Source: Collinsella sp. AF02-46-1 (GTDB lineage Bacteria > Actinomycetota > Coriobacteriia > Coriobacteriales > Coriobacteriaceae). Taken from it: DNA of 36,131 bases. Position 1 is the stretch's first letter, and each line of letters starts with the position of its first letter. Location: contig CAKXKM010000012.1 in the NCBI GenBank assembly GCA_934876235.1, forward strand, positions 1-36,131. The letters are read 5' to 3'. A program made the translations under genes and the position numbers. Below are positions 28,850 to 36,131 of this stretch, in pieces. Below the pieces are notes generated by a model. That model did not search any database. It was not told the origin of the DNA and saw nothing but the letters and a program-made list of their open reading frames with translations.

Positions 28850-31591
28850 ATGGACAAGACCACACAGGACAGCTTGGCAAAGAAACCCGTCGACATGAGG
28901 GACAGGATTCTCGAGCATCTCGAGGCCCTCACCTCTGCCGTCTCGCTCGACGACCTTGCCCGTCTGTCCACCTCCGACATCGCCGAGACGCTCATCATCT
29001 CCAGGAGCCTGGCGAGCCAGTACCTCAACGACCTTGTTCGCGCCGGTCTTGTGGTTAAGGTGGCGGGCAGGCCTGTCCGTTATTTTCATCGCCGCGCGTT
29101 CCAGAAGCGTTTTCAGGTAAAGCTCTCTGCAAGCGAGTACGCCTCGCTCGCCGACCTCATCCAGGCGACGGGAATCGCCGATCACCGCGACTTCGCGCGT
29201 GCCGTGGGCTTCGACATGAGCCTCAGCTCCGTTGTCGAGCAGTGCAAGGCTGCGGTTCAGTACCCTCCGTTTGGCCTGCCCATCCTCTTGAGCGGCGGCG
29301 TGGGTGTCGGTAAGTCTTTCCTTTCTCGCCTTGTGTACGAGTACGGCAAGAACCAGGGCTTGCTGTCCCGCGACTCCTCCTATGTGCGCATCGACTGCGC
29401 CGGGGTCCCGGACGCCGCCTCGTTCAACGGGCTTCTTGACGAGTCGATCGCGAAAGCGCGCGGGGGTGTGGTCTTTGTCAACGGCATCGAGGCACTCTCT
29501 CCCTCTGCGATGGAGCACTGCCTTGCGACGGCCCTCGGGCTCGATGCCTCCCAGGATGCGCCGCGCGCTCGCCTCGTTCTTTCGACGACGCTTTCCGCCG
29601 ATGACCTGAAGGTTTCCTCGGCCTACAGCAAAATGCCCATCTGTGCCCGCGTCCCCTCACTCAAGGAGCGGACCCCCGAGGAGCGCGAGGATCTCATCTT
29701 GAGCTTCCTGCGCAGCGAGGGGTGCCGAATCGGTTCTGATGTGAAGATCAGCCGCGGCGCATACCGTTGCCTCGTGAACGCGGACTTTTCCGATAACATC
29801 GCCGGCTTGCGCGCCTGCGTGACGAACTGCTGCGCCAAAGCGTTCCTCAATCGCGAGGGCGACTACGTCGTCGTTCGCCCGTATCTTCTTCCCAGCGGGC
29901 TCCTCTCCTCCGCGCAGATCGATCAACAGCCCGACGATGGCGTTCTGATCGACGCGTCTCTGGATGCCGCCGAGAGCACAGGGCCGGTCGAGCAGGCGCT
30001 CGATGCCCTGTGCTTCCTCGATGAGCGATTCTGCGCCGGGGAGCTCTCTGTCTCCGAGCTTGTCTCGCAAGCTGTCTCCGCTGTGCGCGGCGTTGAGGAT
30101 CACTTGATCTTCGACCACGGCGTCGCCTCCTCGAGGTCGCGCGCCTTCGAGCGCGTCGTGGGCGCGGTCCTTGCCGACGCAGGCTCTTCTTATGGCATCG
30201 AGCTTTCGAGGAAGGTCGCTTTTCTACTGGCCCAGGAGATTTGCCTGCAGTTGTGGCCGGGTATCGGCCTGGCTAAGCGAAAGTCTGCCTGTGCGGAGCA
30301 AATCTCCCATCTCCTCGGTGCCGTGACCTCCGAATTGCCGTTTGCCTCGAGTGTCTCCGATCAGGTCGCCGCAGACGTGGAAGGGGCGCTGGGAATCTCG
30401 CTCGATCACTTCACGAAGACGCTTCTGACGCTGTGCGTCGCATCGGAGTCTCGCGATGCGAAGGCCCTTCGGACGCTCTGCGTCATCTTGTCCCACGGCT
30501 ACTCAACGGCGACGAGCATCGCCGACGCGGCGAACCGTATGCTCGGCATGCATGTGTACGAGGCTGTCGACATGCCCTACGACCAGCAGCTGAAGGACAT
30601 CGTCGGTCCGCTCCAGCGCCTCGTCGACCGCCATTCCTACTGCACCGGGGTCGTGTTCCTCGTCGACATGGGCTCCTTGGAGGTGGCCTATAAGGCCCTC
30701 GAGAACGTTACCGACTCCACTATCGGCGTGGTGAACAACGTCTCTACCGGTCTTGCGCTCGAGATCGGGGTCGGGCTGCTCGGCGGCAAGTCCATCGCCG
30801 AGGTTCTTGGCGATGCGACCGCCGCGTGCGTGACGCACTGCAAGGTGATCGAGCGCGTCAACCGTGAGGACGCCATCGTCTTCTGCTCCGAGTCCGGGGT
30901 CGACGCCGCGGAGAGGATACGCCAGCTCGTCTCGCAGAGCCTCCCGCGCACCATAGGCGCGCGCCTGCTCACGAGGCCCTTCAAGCAGCTCGTCGCGAAC
31001 GGGTCGAACGACGCCGTTTTCTCCGAGCACCGCGTCTGCGCCGTCATCGGCACGGGAGACCCCGGGGTCGCCTCCGTCCCCTTCGTCGCCCTCGAGGACA
31101 TCATGTCGACGGCGTCCGCCTCTAAGGTTGATGCCGTGTTCGGCAGGTGGCTTGACGCTTCCGAGCTCTCTTCTTTCCACGAGAAGCTGCTCTCGAACAT
31201 GACGCTGCAGAACGTCATCCGCTCCATCACCATCCTCGACCCGGAGCGGCTATTCCATGAGATCGAGAGCGCCGTGCACGAGCTTCAGCGCAGGACAGGC
31301 GAGAAGATCGGCAGCAACGCCATCATTGGGCTCTACGTTCACCTCTGCTGTCTCGTCGAGCGCCTTGTTACCAGAAACCCCATTGAGACCTACGTTGGCC
31401 AGGACCGCTTCGAGGAGGAACGCGCCGATTTCATCGAGTCCTTCAGGCAGAGCTTCTCGAGCATCTCGACGCGCTATCGCGTAGAGGTTCCCGTAAGCGA
31501 GATCGCATATGTCTTCGACTACATAAGCGTGAGCGCCGCCCCGGCGCGAGAAGAGCGCCTCGGCTCCTCGGACCTCCTGCTCGACGAGTGA
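28850..31591 (+). CDS. LevR-like PTS-controlled transcriptional regulator with degenerate AAA+ domain
   Basis: This 913-residue protein has the LevR domain order: winged helix (about 15-75, ISRSLASQYLNDLVRAGLVV), AAA+ domain (about 140-330, Walker A GGVGVGKS with K155), PRD1 (about 380-500, H418 and H423), a mannose-type EIIA-like domain (about 535-660, H549 in LSHGYSTATSIA), an EIIB-like segment with C679, and PRD2 (about 780-890, H831). LevR proteins normally activate sigma-54 promoters. Here the GAFTGA loop is absent: only about 19 residues separate DCAG from the Walker B strand, and Walker B reads VFVNGIEAL, with N211-G212 in place of Asp-Glu. It therefore probably acts without sigma-54 and without normal ATP hydrolysis. 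It lies directly upstream of the PTS genes it likely controls. Confidence 0.85.
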   Translation: MDKTTQDSLAKKPVDMRDRILEHLEALTSAVSLDDLARLSTSDIAETLIISRSLASQYLNDLVRAGLVVKVAGRPVRYFHRRAFQKRFQVKLSASEYASLADLIQATGIADHRDFARAVGFDMSLSSVVEQCKAAVQYPPFGLPILLSGGVGVGKSFLSRLVYEYGKNQGLLSRDSSYVRIDCAGVPDAASFNGLLDESIAKARGGVVFVNGIEALSPSAMEHCLATALGLDASQDAPRARLVLSTTLSADDLKVSSAYSKMPICARVPSLKERTPEEREDLILSFLRSEGCRIGSDVKISRGAYRCLVNADFSDNIAGLRACVTNCCAKAFLNREGDYVVVRPYLLPSGLLSSAQIDQQPDDGVLIDASLDAAESTGPVEQALDALCFLDERFCAGELSVSELVSQAVSAVRGVEDHLIFDHGVASSRSRAFERVVGAVLADAGSSYGIELSRKVAFLLAQEICLQLWPGIGLAKRKSACAEQISHLLGAVTSELPFASSVSDQVAADVEGALGISLDHFTKTLLTLCVASESRDAKALRTLCVILSHGYSTATSIADAANRMLGMHVYEAVDMPYDQQLKDIVGPLQRLVDRHSYCTGVVFLVDMGSLEVAYKALENVTDSTIGVVNNVSTGLALEIGVGLLGGKSIAEVLGDATAACVTHCKVIERVNREDAIVFCSESGVDAAERIRQLVSQSLPRTIGARLLTRPFKQLVANGSNDAVFSEHRVCAVIGTGDPGVASVPFVALEDIMSTASASKVDAVFGRWLDASELSSFHEKLLSNMTLQNVIRSITILDPERLFHEIESAVHELQRRTGEKIGSNAIIGLYVHLCCLVERLVTRNPIETYVGQDRFEEERADFIESFRQSFSSISTRYRVEVPVSEIAYVFDYISVSAAPAREERLGSSDLLLDE

Positions 31592-31650
31592 CCTTCCCCG
31601 CGCCGCCGCAAGCTGACCGCGCGTCCTCAATAATCCGATAACCCCTTGCC

Positions 31651-31673
31651 CGGCGCGAATCCGGATAGCGCCG
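31651..31673. promoter_or_regulatory. Inverted repeat upstream of the PTS genes
   Basis: CGGCGC (31651-31656) and GCGCCG (31668-31673) are spaced by 11 bases in the 123-base gap before the EIIB gene. It could be a binding site of the upstream regulator or a small hairpin. No -12/-24 sigma-54 promoter is visible in this gap. Confidence 0.4.
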
Positions 31674-31714
31674 AGGCAGTACCGAACGCAAAGCTTCATT
31701 TGATAGGAGCAAAC

Positions 31715-32188
31715 ATGAGTGTTGTTATGGCACGAATCGACAATCGCCTGCTTCACGGCATCATCGTGACGCAGTGGGCCCCGGTGTCGGGCGCGACCCG
31801 AGTCATGGTCATCGACGACAAGGTCGCCGGCGACGAGGTCCTGAAGTCCACCATGAGGATGGCGCGCCCCGCGGGCATGGCCGTTTCGATCATCTCCGAG
31901 CAGACCGCGCTCAAGAACTTCGCCGCGGGCAAGTACGACCGCGAGAAGGTCTTCGTCATCGCCAAGGAGCCCGAGACGATGCTTCGCCTGGTCGAGTCGG
32001 GCGTCGAGCTCCCGTCGCTGGTCGTCGGCGGCTCGCTCGTCAAGGAGGACGGCATCCAGCTCACCCAGCGCGCCTACGCCTCCGCCGAGAACGTCCAGAG
32101 CTACAAGGCGCTCATCGCCCGTGGCGTCAAGGTGACGGCCCAGTTCGTGCCCGCCGACAAGCCCGTCTCCGTCGCAGACCTCATCTAA
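31715..32188 (+). CDS. PTS mannose/fructose/sorbose family EIIB component
   Basis: EIIB passes phosphate from EIIA to the incoming sugar. The 157-residue cytoplasmic protein has the family start VMARIDNRLLHGIIVTQW with phosphorylatable H14. ATG 31715 follows TAGGAGC; a longer frame upstream has no binding site. It is the first gene of a B-C-D-A set, with 9 bases to the EIIC gene. The sugar is not readable from this subunit; context points to a fructose-containing or arabinofuranoside-type sugar. Confidence 0.93.
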   Translation: MSVVMARIDNRLLHGIIVTQWAPVSGATRVMVIDDKVAGDEVLKSTMRMARPAGMAVSIISEQTALKNFAAGKYDREKVFVIAKEPETMLRLVESGVELPSLVVGGSLVKEDGIQLTQRAYASAENVQSYKALIARGVKVTAQFVPADKPVSVADLI

Positions 32189-32197
32189 GGGGGAAAT

Positions 32198-32983
32198 ATG
32201 GTCAACTTCACTATCCTGCAGGTCGTCCTTTTGACCCTGCTGGCCTTCATCAAGCACGTGGACTACTACGGCATCCCGATGATCTTCGTCAATTACGCCG
32301 TTTTCTGGGGCCTCATCACCGGAGTCGTCATGGGCGACTGGAAGACCGGCCTTGTCATCGGCGGCACCATTCAGCTCATGCAGCTCGGCGTCGCGGGCTT
32401 CGGCGGCTCCTCCATTCCCGACTACGGCACGATGGCCATCATCGCCACCGCCTACGGCGTGACCCTGGGCTCCGACACGGGCCTCGCCATCGGCCTGCCG
32501 GTCGGCATGCTCGGCATCCAGCTCGACGTCGTCGCCAAGATCCTCAACGGCTTTGTCGTCGAGAAGTCCCAGAAGTTCTGCAACGAGGGTAAGTTCAATC
32601 AGATGAACGCCATCCTGTGGGTCTGCCCCGCGCTCTTCGGCCTGTGCGCCGCCCTGCCCGTCTTTGTCTCCGTGACGCTCGGCCAGCCCGCCGTCAACTG
32701 GCTCCTCGAGGTCATGCCCCAGTGGTTCCTCTCCGGCCTCACCCTCGCCGGCAAGATGCTCCCGGCCGTCGGTATCGCCATGCTGCTCCGCTACATGCCA
32801 ACCGCCAAGTACTTCCAGTACCTGCTCGCCGGCTTCTTCCTCTCGGCCTTCCTGAACGTGCCCATCATCGGCGCCGCCATCGTCGGCGTTGCCCTCGCGA
32901 TTGCGTTCTACCAGCGTGCCGAGAGGGACACCGAGCTCGCCGCCCACGCTTCCGCAGACGCCTTCATCGGAGAGGATGAGTAA
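32198..32983 (+). CDS. PTS mannose/fructose/sorbose family EIIC component
   Basis: This is one of the two membrane subunits of a mannose-family permease. The 261-residue protein has repeated hydrophobic segments and the family-type pattern GLVIGGTIQLMQLGVAGFGG followed by PDYGTMAIIATAYGV. ATG 32198 follows AAGGGGG. It lies between EIIB and EIID with two bases to the latter. Confidence 0.93.
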   Translation: MVNFTILQVVLLTLLAFIKHVDYYGIPMIFVNYAVFWGLITGVVMGDWKTGLVIGGTIQLMQLGVAGFGGSSIPDYGTMAIIATAYGVTLGSDTGLAIGLPVGMLGIQLDVVAKILNGFVVEKSQKFCNEGKFNQMNAILWVCPALFGLCAALPVFVSVTLGQPAVNWLLEVMPQWFLSGLTLAGKMLPAVGIAMLLRYMPTAKYFQYLLAGFFLSAFLNVPIIGAAIVGVALAIAFYQRAERDTELAAHASADAFIGEDE

Positions 32984-32985
32984 CC

Positions 32986-33819
32986 ATGGAAAACGAGAAC
33001 ATCACCGCCGTCGCCGAGGGCAAGCCCTCCGGCTACAAGGTCACCAAGAAGGACCTGCGCAACGCGAACTGGCGCTGGCTCATGAGCGTGTGCACCTTCA
33101 ACTACCAGACCCAGCAGGGCGCCTCAGTCGCCTACGCCCTCTCGCCGGTCCTGAGGAAGATCTACACGAACGACGAGGACTATAAGCAAGCGCTCAACAA
33201 CCACTTCCGCTACTACAACACCCAGCCTTGGCTCGCCGCCATCATCCTTGGCGCCTGCGTGGCCATGGAGGAGCGCGACGGCCTAGCGGCGGCGGACGCC
33301 GTCCAAGACCTGAAGATCGGCACCATGGGACCGCTCGCCGGCGTCGGCGACTCCCTGCTCATGACCATGATCCCGACCATCATGGGCTCCATCGCCGCCT
33401 ACATGGCCATCGAGGGCAACCCCGTGGGAGCCGGCATCTGGTTCGCGCTCATCCTGGCCATCTTCTGGGTCCGCATGCACGCCCTCGAGTTCGGCTACAA
33501 GCAGGGCGTGAAGCTCGTCACCGACTTCAGCGAGAAGCTTCCCAACCTCACTGCCGCCGCCTCCGTGCTCGGCCTCACCGTGGTCGGCTGCCTCATCGCC
33601 TCGGTCATCGGCGTCACCTGCCCGATTAGCTTCAGCTTCGGCGACGTCGCGATGGAGATTCAGCCGCTGCTCGACAAGATCCTGCCTGCCATGATCCCCG
33701 CCGCCATCACGGGAAGCGCGTATTACCTTCTTACCAAGAAGAACGCGAGCATGACGGCCCTCATCCTCGTGGTGATCGTCCTCGCGATGGTCGCCTCCGC
33801 CGCCGGCATCCTCGCCTAG
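32986..33819 (+). CDS. PTS mannose/fructose/sorbose family EIID component
   Basis: EIID, with EIIC, forms the transport channel of mannose-family systems. The 277-residue protein has the family segments WRWLMSVCTFNYQTQQG, HFRYYNTQPWLAAIILGACVAMEE and TMGPLAGVGDSLLMTMIPTI, with hydrophobic segments at the C-terminal end. ATG 32986 follows GAGAGGATGAG. It is followed after 26 bases by the EIIA gene. Confidence 0.94.
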   Translation: MENENITAVAEGKPSGYKVTKKDLRNANWRWLMSVCTFNYQTQQGASVAYALSPVLRKIYTNDEDYKQALNNHFRYYNTQPWLAAIILGACVAMEERDGLAAADAVQDLKIGTMGPLAGVGDSLLMTMIPTIMGSIAAYMAIEGNPVGAGIWFALILAIFWVRMHALEFGYKQGVKLVTDFSEKLPNLTAAASVLGLTVVGCLIASVIGVTCPISFSFGDVAMEIQPLLDKILPAMIPAAITGSAYYLLTKKNASMTALILVVIVLAMVASAAGILA

Positions 33820-33845
33820 CTTCGACCCAAGAGATTGGTGAATCA

Positions 33846-34244
33846 ATGAGAAAGATAGTTGTGGCGAGCCATTCCCTTCTCGCCCAGGGCTTCAAGGACA
33901 CCCTCGAGTTCCTTACGGGTAAGGGCGACGCCGTCAACGCCGTGTGCGCCTACGTGAACGACAACGGCGAGGGGCTCGACGCGGCGGTCGAGGCGGCTCT
34001 TTCGGGCACTGACGAGGTCGTCGTCCTCACCGACGCGTACGGCGGCAGCGTGAACCAGCGCTTTTCCCGCTTCGCCTCCGACCGGATCCACGTGATCGCG
34101 GGTGTCAACCTCCCGCTCGCCATGACGGTCGCGCTCGCGCGCCCCGACGAGAAACTCGACTTCGACGCCCTCGTCAACGAGGCGCGCCAGCAGATCATCT
34201 ACGTGAACGGTGCCAGTTCCGCCGAGTGCGACGACGACGAATAG
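33846..34244 (+). CDS. PTS mannose family EIIA component
   Basis: EIIA receives phosphate from HPr. The 132-residue protein begins RKIVVASHSLLAQG with the phosphorylatable H9, and has the mannose-EIIA pattern DEVVVLTDAYGGSVNQ and IAGVNLPLAM. The acidic C-terminus (ECDDDE) is family-compatible. It completes the B-C-D-A permease. In LevR-type systems EIIA/EIIB phosphorylation state feeds back on the regulator's PRD domains, which fits the gene upstream. Confidence 0.92.
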   Translation: MRKIVVASHSLLAQGFKDTLEFLTGKGDAVNAVCAYVNDNGEGLDAAVEAALSGTDEVVVLTDAYGGSVNQRFSRFASDRIHVIAGVNLPLAMTVALARPDEKLDFDALVNEARQQIIYVNGASSAECDDDE

Positions 34245-34256
34245 AGGAGGTCGACG

Positions 34257-35381
34257 ATGAGAGAGTTCCTTAAGGACGTGTGGATGCACGGCGGTGAGGA
34301 AAGCCGCGCCATCACCCCCGAGAACATCACGGGCGAGAAGGGCCGCGCCGCCATGTCGGCCAGCCACCTCGGCGTCGGCCGCAAGGGCTCGTGCTGCGTG
34401 CCCCTTGAGTCCGGCGAGACCATCACGCTCGCGGACATCGAGGGCCCCGGCATCATCCGCCACATCTGGATGACCGTCCCCGACAAGACCGCCGCCGGCA
34501 GCTTCGTCATGCGTGACCTCGTGCTGCGCTTCTACTGGGACGACGAGGAGACCCCCTCGGTCGAGTGCCCTGTCGGCGACTTCTTCTGCAACGGCTTCGG
34601 TGAGCGCGCCATCGTCAACTCGATGCCCATCTGCGTGAACCCGACGGGCGGCATGAACTGCTACTTCGAGATGCCCTTCAGGAAGCACGCCAAGGTCACG
34701 CTTACGAGCGAGCACCCCGGGTTCATTAAGTACATCTTCTACACGTTCAACTACGCGCTCACCGACGTGCCGGACGACGCCATGTACTTCCACGCCCGCT
34801 TTAACCGCGAGCGCAGCACCCGCAGGGGTGTCGACTACACCGTGCTCGACGGCGTGCGCGGCAAGGGCTACTACGTCGGCACCTACATGGCCCTGTGCGC
34901 CCTGGAGCGCTATTGGTGGGGCGAGGGCGAGATGAAGTTCTTCCTCGACGGCGACGAGGAGTTCCCCACGGTCACCTCGACGGGAGCCGAGGACTACTTC
35001 GGCGGTGCCTGGGCCTTCCTCGACAGGCCGCCCCACGCGCTGCCCGAGGCGCAGTGCTTCAACACGCTGTTCGCCGGCTACCCGTACCGCTCGACGCGCG
35101 ACGCCACGCGCGACCGCTTCAGCGCGGGCAAGCCGAACCCGAATCCGATGCTCGCGACTAACGACGACGCGCTGCCCAGGCACGGCCTCTACAGGTGGCA
35201 CCTTCCCGACCCGATCTCGTTCAAGGAGGACCTGCGCGTGACGTTCCAGGACCTCGGCAACGACGACATCAAGCTCTACGAGCGCGAGGACGACATCTCC
35301 ACCGTCGCCTACTGGTACCAAAGCGAGCCGCATGCCGTGCTCGCCCCGTTTGCCGCAAGGCAGGACCGCGTGCCCAGGTAG
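34257..35381 (+). CDS. DUF2961 / GH172-family glycoside hydrolase
   Basis: The 374-residue protein matches DUF2961, the domain now classed as GH172, whose studied members act on alpha-D-fructofuranosides (including difructose anhydride) and alpha-D-arabinofuranosides. Visible family features are PGIIRHIWMTVPD, LRFYWDDEETPSVECPVGDFF, GMNCYFEMPF and the acidic TGAEDYFGGAW with E245, a candidate active-site residue. No signal peptide is seen, so it acts in the cytoplasm on an imported sugar. ATG 34257 follows GAGGAGG, 12 bases after EIIA. Arg codon AGG is used often here, unlike in the fab and ribosomal genes. Confidence 0.85.
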   Translation: MREFLKDVWMHGGEESRAITPENITGEKGRAAMSASHLGVGRKGSCCVPLESGETITLADIEGPGIIRHIWMTVPDKTAAGSFVMRDLVLRFYWDDEETPSVECPVGDFFCNGFGERAIVNSMPICVNPTGGMNCYFEMPFRKHAKVTLTSEHPGFIKYIFYTFNYALTDVPDDAMYFHARFNRERSTRRGVDYTVLDGVRGKGYYVGTYMALCALERYWWGEGEMKFFLDGDEEFPTVTSTGAEDYFGGAWAFLDRPPHALPEAQCFNTLFAGYPYRSTRDATRDRFSAGKPNPNPMLATNDDALPRHGLYRWHLPDPISFKEDLRVTFQDLGNDDIKLYEREDDISTVAYWYQSEPHAVLAPFAARQDRVPR

Positions 35382-35408
35382 GGTCGCCTCGAAACAAGCC
35401 AACGTTAT

Positions 35409-35448
35409 GGGCGCCCGCGGTTGACCATGACTGCGGGCGTCCCTTTGT
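35409..35448 (+). terminator. Hairpin terminator or attenuator before the ROK kinase gene
   Basis: GGGCGCCCGC and GCGGGCGTCCC pair with one bulge in the segment 35409-35443, followed by TTTGT. It may reduce read-through from the GH172 gene into the kinase gene. Confidence 0.65.
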
Positions 35449-35460
35449 AAGGAGGATCAC

Positions 35461-36131
35461 ATGAGCGAAAAGCAAATGAGGCTCGGCGCCCTCGAAGCCG
35501 GCGGGACCAAGATGGTCTGTGCCGTGGTGTCCGGCGACGGCGAGGTCCTCGACCGTATGGAGACCCCGACGCTTACGCCCGCCAAGACCGTCCCGCAGAT
35601 GATCGAGTGGTTCACCGCCCGCGATGTGGACGCGTTGGGCATCGGCGCCTTCGGCCCGACCTGCGTCGACCCCAACGACGAGCGCTACGGCTCCATCCTC
35701 CAGACGCCCAAGCTCGCGTGGCGAGGCCATGGTCTTCGCGCCGCGTTCGCCGACGCCCTCGGGATTCCGGTGGCCTACGACACGGACGTGAACGTTGCCT
35801 GCCTCGGCGAAGTGGTCTTCGGCTGCTGCAAGGGGCTCGAGGACGCCGTCTACGTGACCATCGGCACCGGCGTGGGCGCGGGCGTCATGTGCGCGGGCAG
35901 ACTCCTTCACGGCATGCTGCACCCCGAGGCCGGTCACATGCTGGTAAGGACCCGTCCCACCGAGGAGGGACGCTGCGTCTGCCCGAGCCACGCGAGCTGT
36001 CTCGAGGGGCTCGCCTCCGGCCCCGCCATCGCCGCGCGCTGGGGAAAGCCCGCGGCCGAGCTCGCGGACAACGATGAGGTGTGGGCGCTCGAGGGGGATT
36101 ATCTGGGGCAGATGTGCGCGAACCTCGTGCT
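35461..36131 (+). CDS. ROK family kinase, probable fructokinase (3' end outside window)
   Basis: The first 223 residues are present. They show the ROK start LGALEAGGTKMVCAV (ATP phosphate site), FGPTCVDPNDERYGSILQTPKLAWR, the catalytic DTDVNVA, GTGVGAG, and the zinc site built from GH and the Cys-His-Cys set in RCVCPSHASCLEG. This pattern matches the ScrK/YdhR-type fructokinases of Firmicutes more than glucokinases or NagC-type repressors; no HTH is present. ATG 35461 follows GGAGGATCAC. It would phosphorylate fructose set free by the GH172 enzyme. Confidence 0.88.
   Translation, partial: MSEKQMRLGALEAGGTKMVCAVVSGDGEVLDRMETPTLTPAKTVPQMIEWFTARDVDALGIGAFGPTCVDPNDERYGSILQTPKLAWRGHGLRAAFADALGIPVAYDTDVNVACLGEVVFGCCKGLEDAVYVTIGTGVGAGVMCAGRLLHGMLHPEAGHMLVRTRPTEEGRCVCPSHASCLEGLASGPAIAARWGKPAAELADNDEVWALEGDYLGQMCANLV

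Noticed and set aside
31592..31714. Sigma-54 (-12/-24) promoter expected before a LevR-controlled PTS operon
   Set aside because: No GG-N10-GC arrangement close to consensus is present, and the regulator lacks the GAFTGA loop.
33843..35402. Open 519-codon minus-strand frame opposite the EIIA and GH172 genes
   Set aside because: High-GC antisense artefact; the plus-strand genes have clear family motifs and ribosome binding sites.
1..36131. CRISPR arrays, tRNA or rRNA genes
   Set aside because: No regularly spaced direct repeats and no tRNA- or rRNA-like sequence were seen on reading the window.

Overview
The window looks like a chromosomal segment of a gut coriobacterium, most likely Collinsella (Coriobacteriia, Actinomycetota). 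The indications are high GC, strong C/T-ending codon bias in the ribosomal genes, TTG/GTG starts, a type II fatty-acid operon with FabK and a fused AccD-AccA protein, and mannose-family PTS sugar uptake. The genus is inferred from gene content and style, not from a marker search.

Layout. (1) 28-3535: a GH3-type acyl-acid amido synthetase overlapping a MATE exporter fused to an RsbW-like ATPase domain. (2) 3536-3964: terminator, a long palindromic element, and the str-operon promoter. (3) 3965-7377: rpsL-rpsG-fusA-rpsJ, with no tuf, closed by a strong terminator. (4) 7494-17619: biotin ligase birA divergent from fabH-acpP-fabK-fabD-fabG-fabF-accB-fabZ-accC-accDA, a complete initiation/elongation and malonyl-CoA set. 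The shared upstream region carries two copies of a 16-bp palindromic operator. (5) 17660-20843: an orphan PTS EIIC, a CDF metal exporter and a histidine phosphatase. (6) 20844-21292: a second copy of the palindromic element and the leader of the next operon. (7) 21293-27081: rplC-rplD-rplW-rplB-rpsS-rplV-rpsC-rplP-rpmC-rpsQ-rplN-rplX, ending in a terminator instead of continuing to rplE. (8) 27143-28849: non-coding repeats, an IS3-family transposase relic and a frameshifted 3' piece of mtnN. (9) 28850-end: a LevR-like regulator, mannose-family PTS EIIB-C-D-A, a DUF2961/GH172 protein and a ROK fructokinase (cut by the window edge).

How the genes work together. birA supplies biotin to AccB; AccB, AccC and AccDA make malonyl-CoA; FabD, FabH, AcpP, FabF, FabG, FabZ and FabK build acyl chains. 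The last locus reads as uptake of a fructofuranoside- or arabinofuranoside-type sugar, hydrolysis by the GH172 protein and phosphorylation of released fructose, controlled by a LevR-type protein that seems to have lost its sigma-54 contact and Walker B residues.

The most unusual signals are: the two large hairpin elements (one with a perfect 41-bp inverted repeat), which share conserved internal sequence but have diverged, re-paired arms; a promoter-adjacent motif shared by the ribosomal operons; structured leaders inside the ribosomal operon; Arg at S12 position 88; and the break-up of the str-S10-spc gene string at two points.
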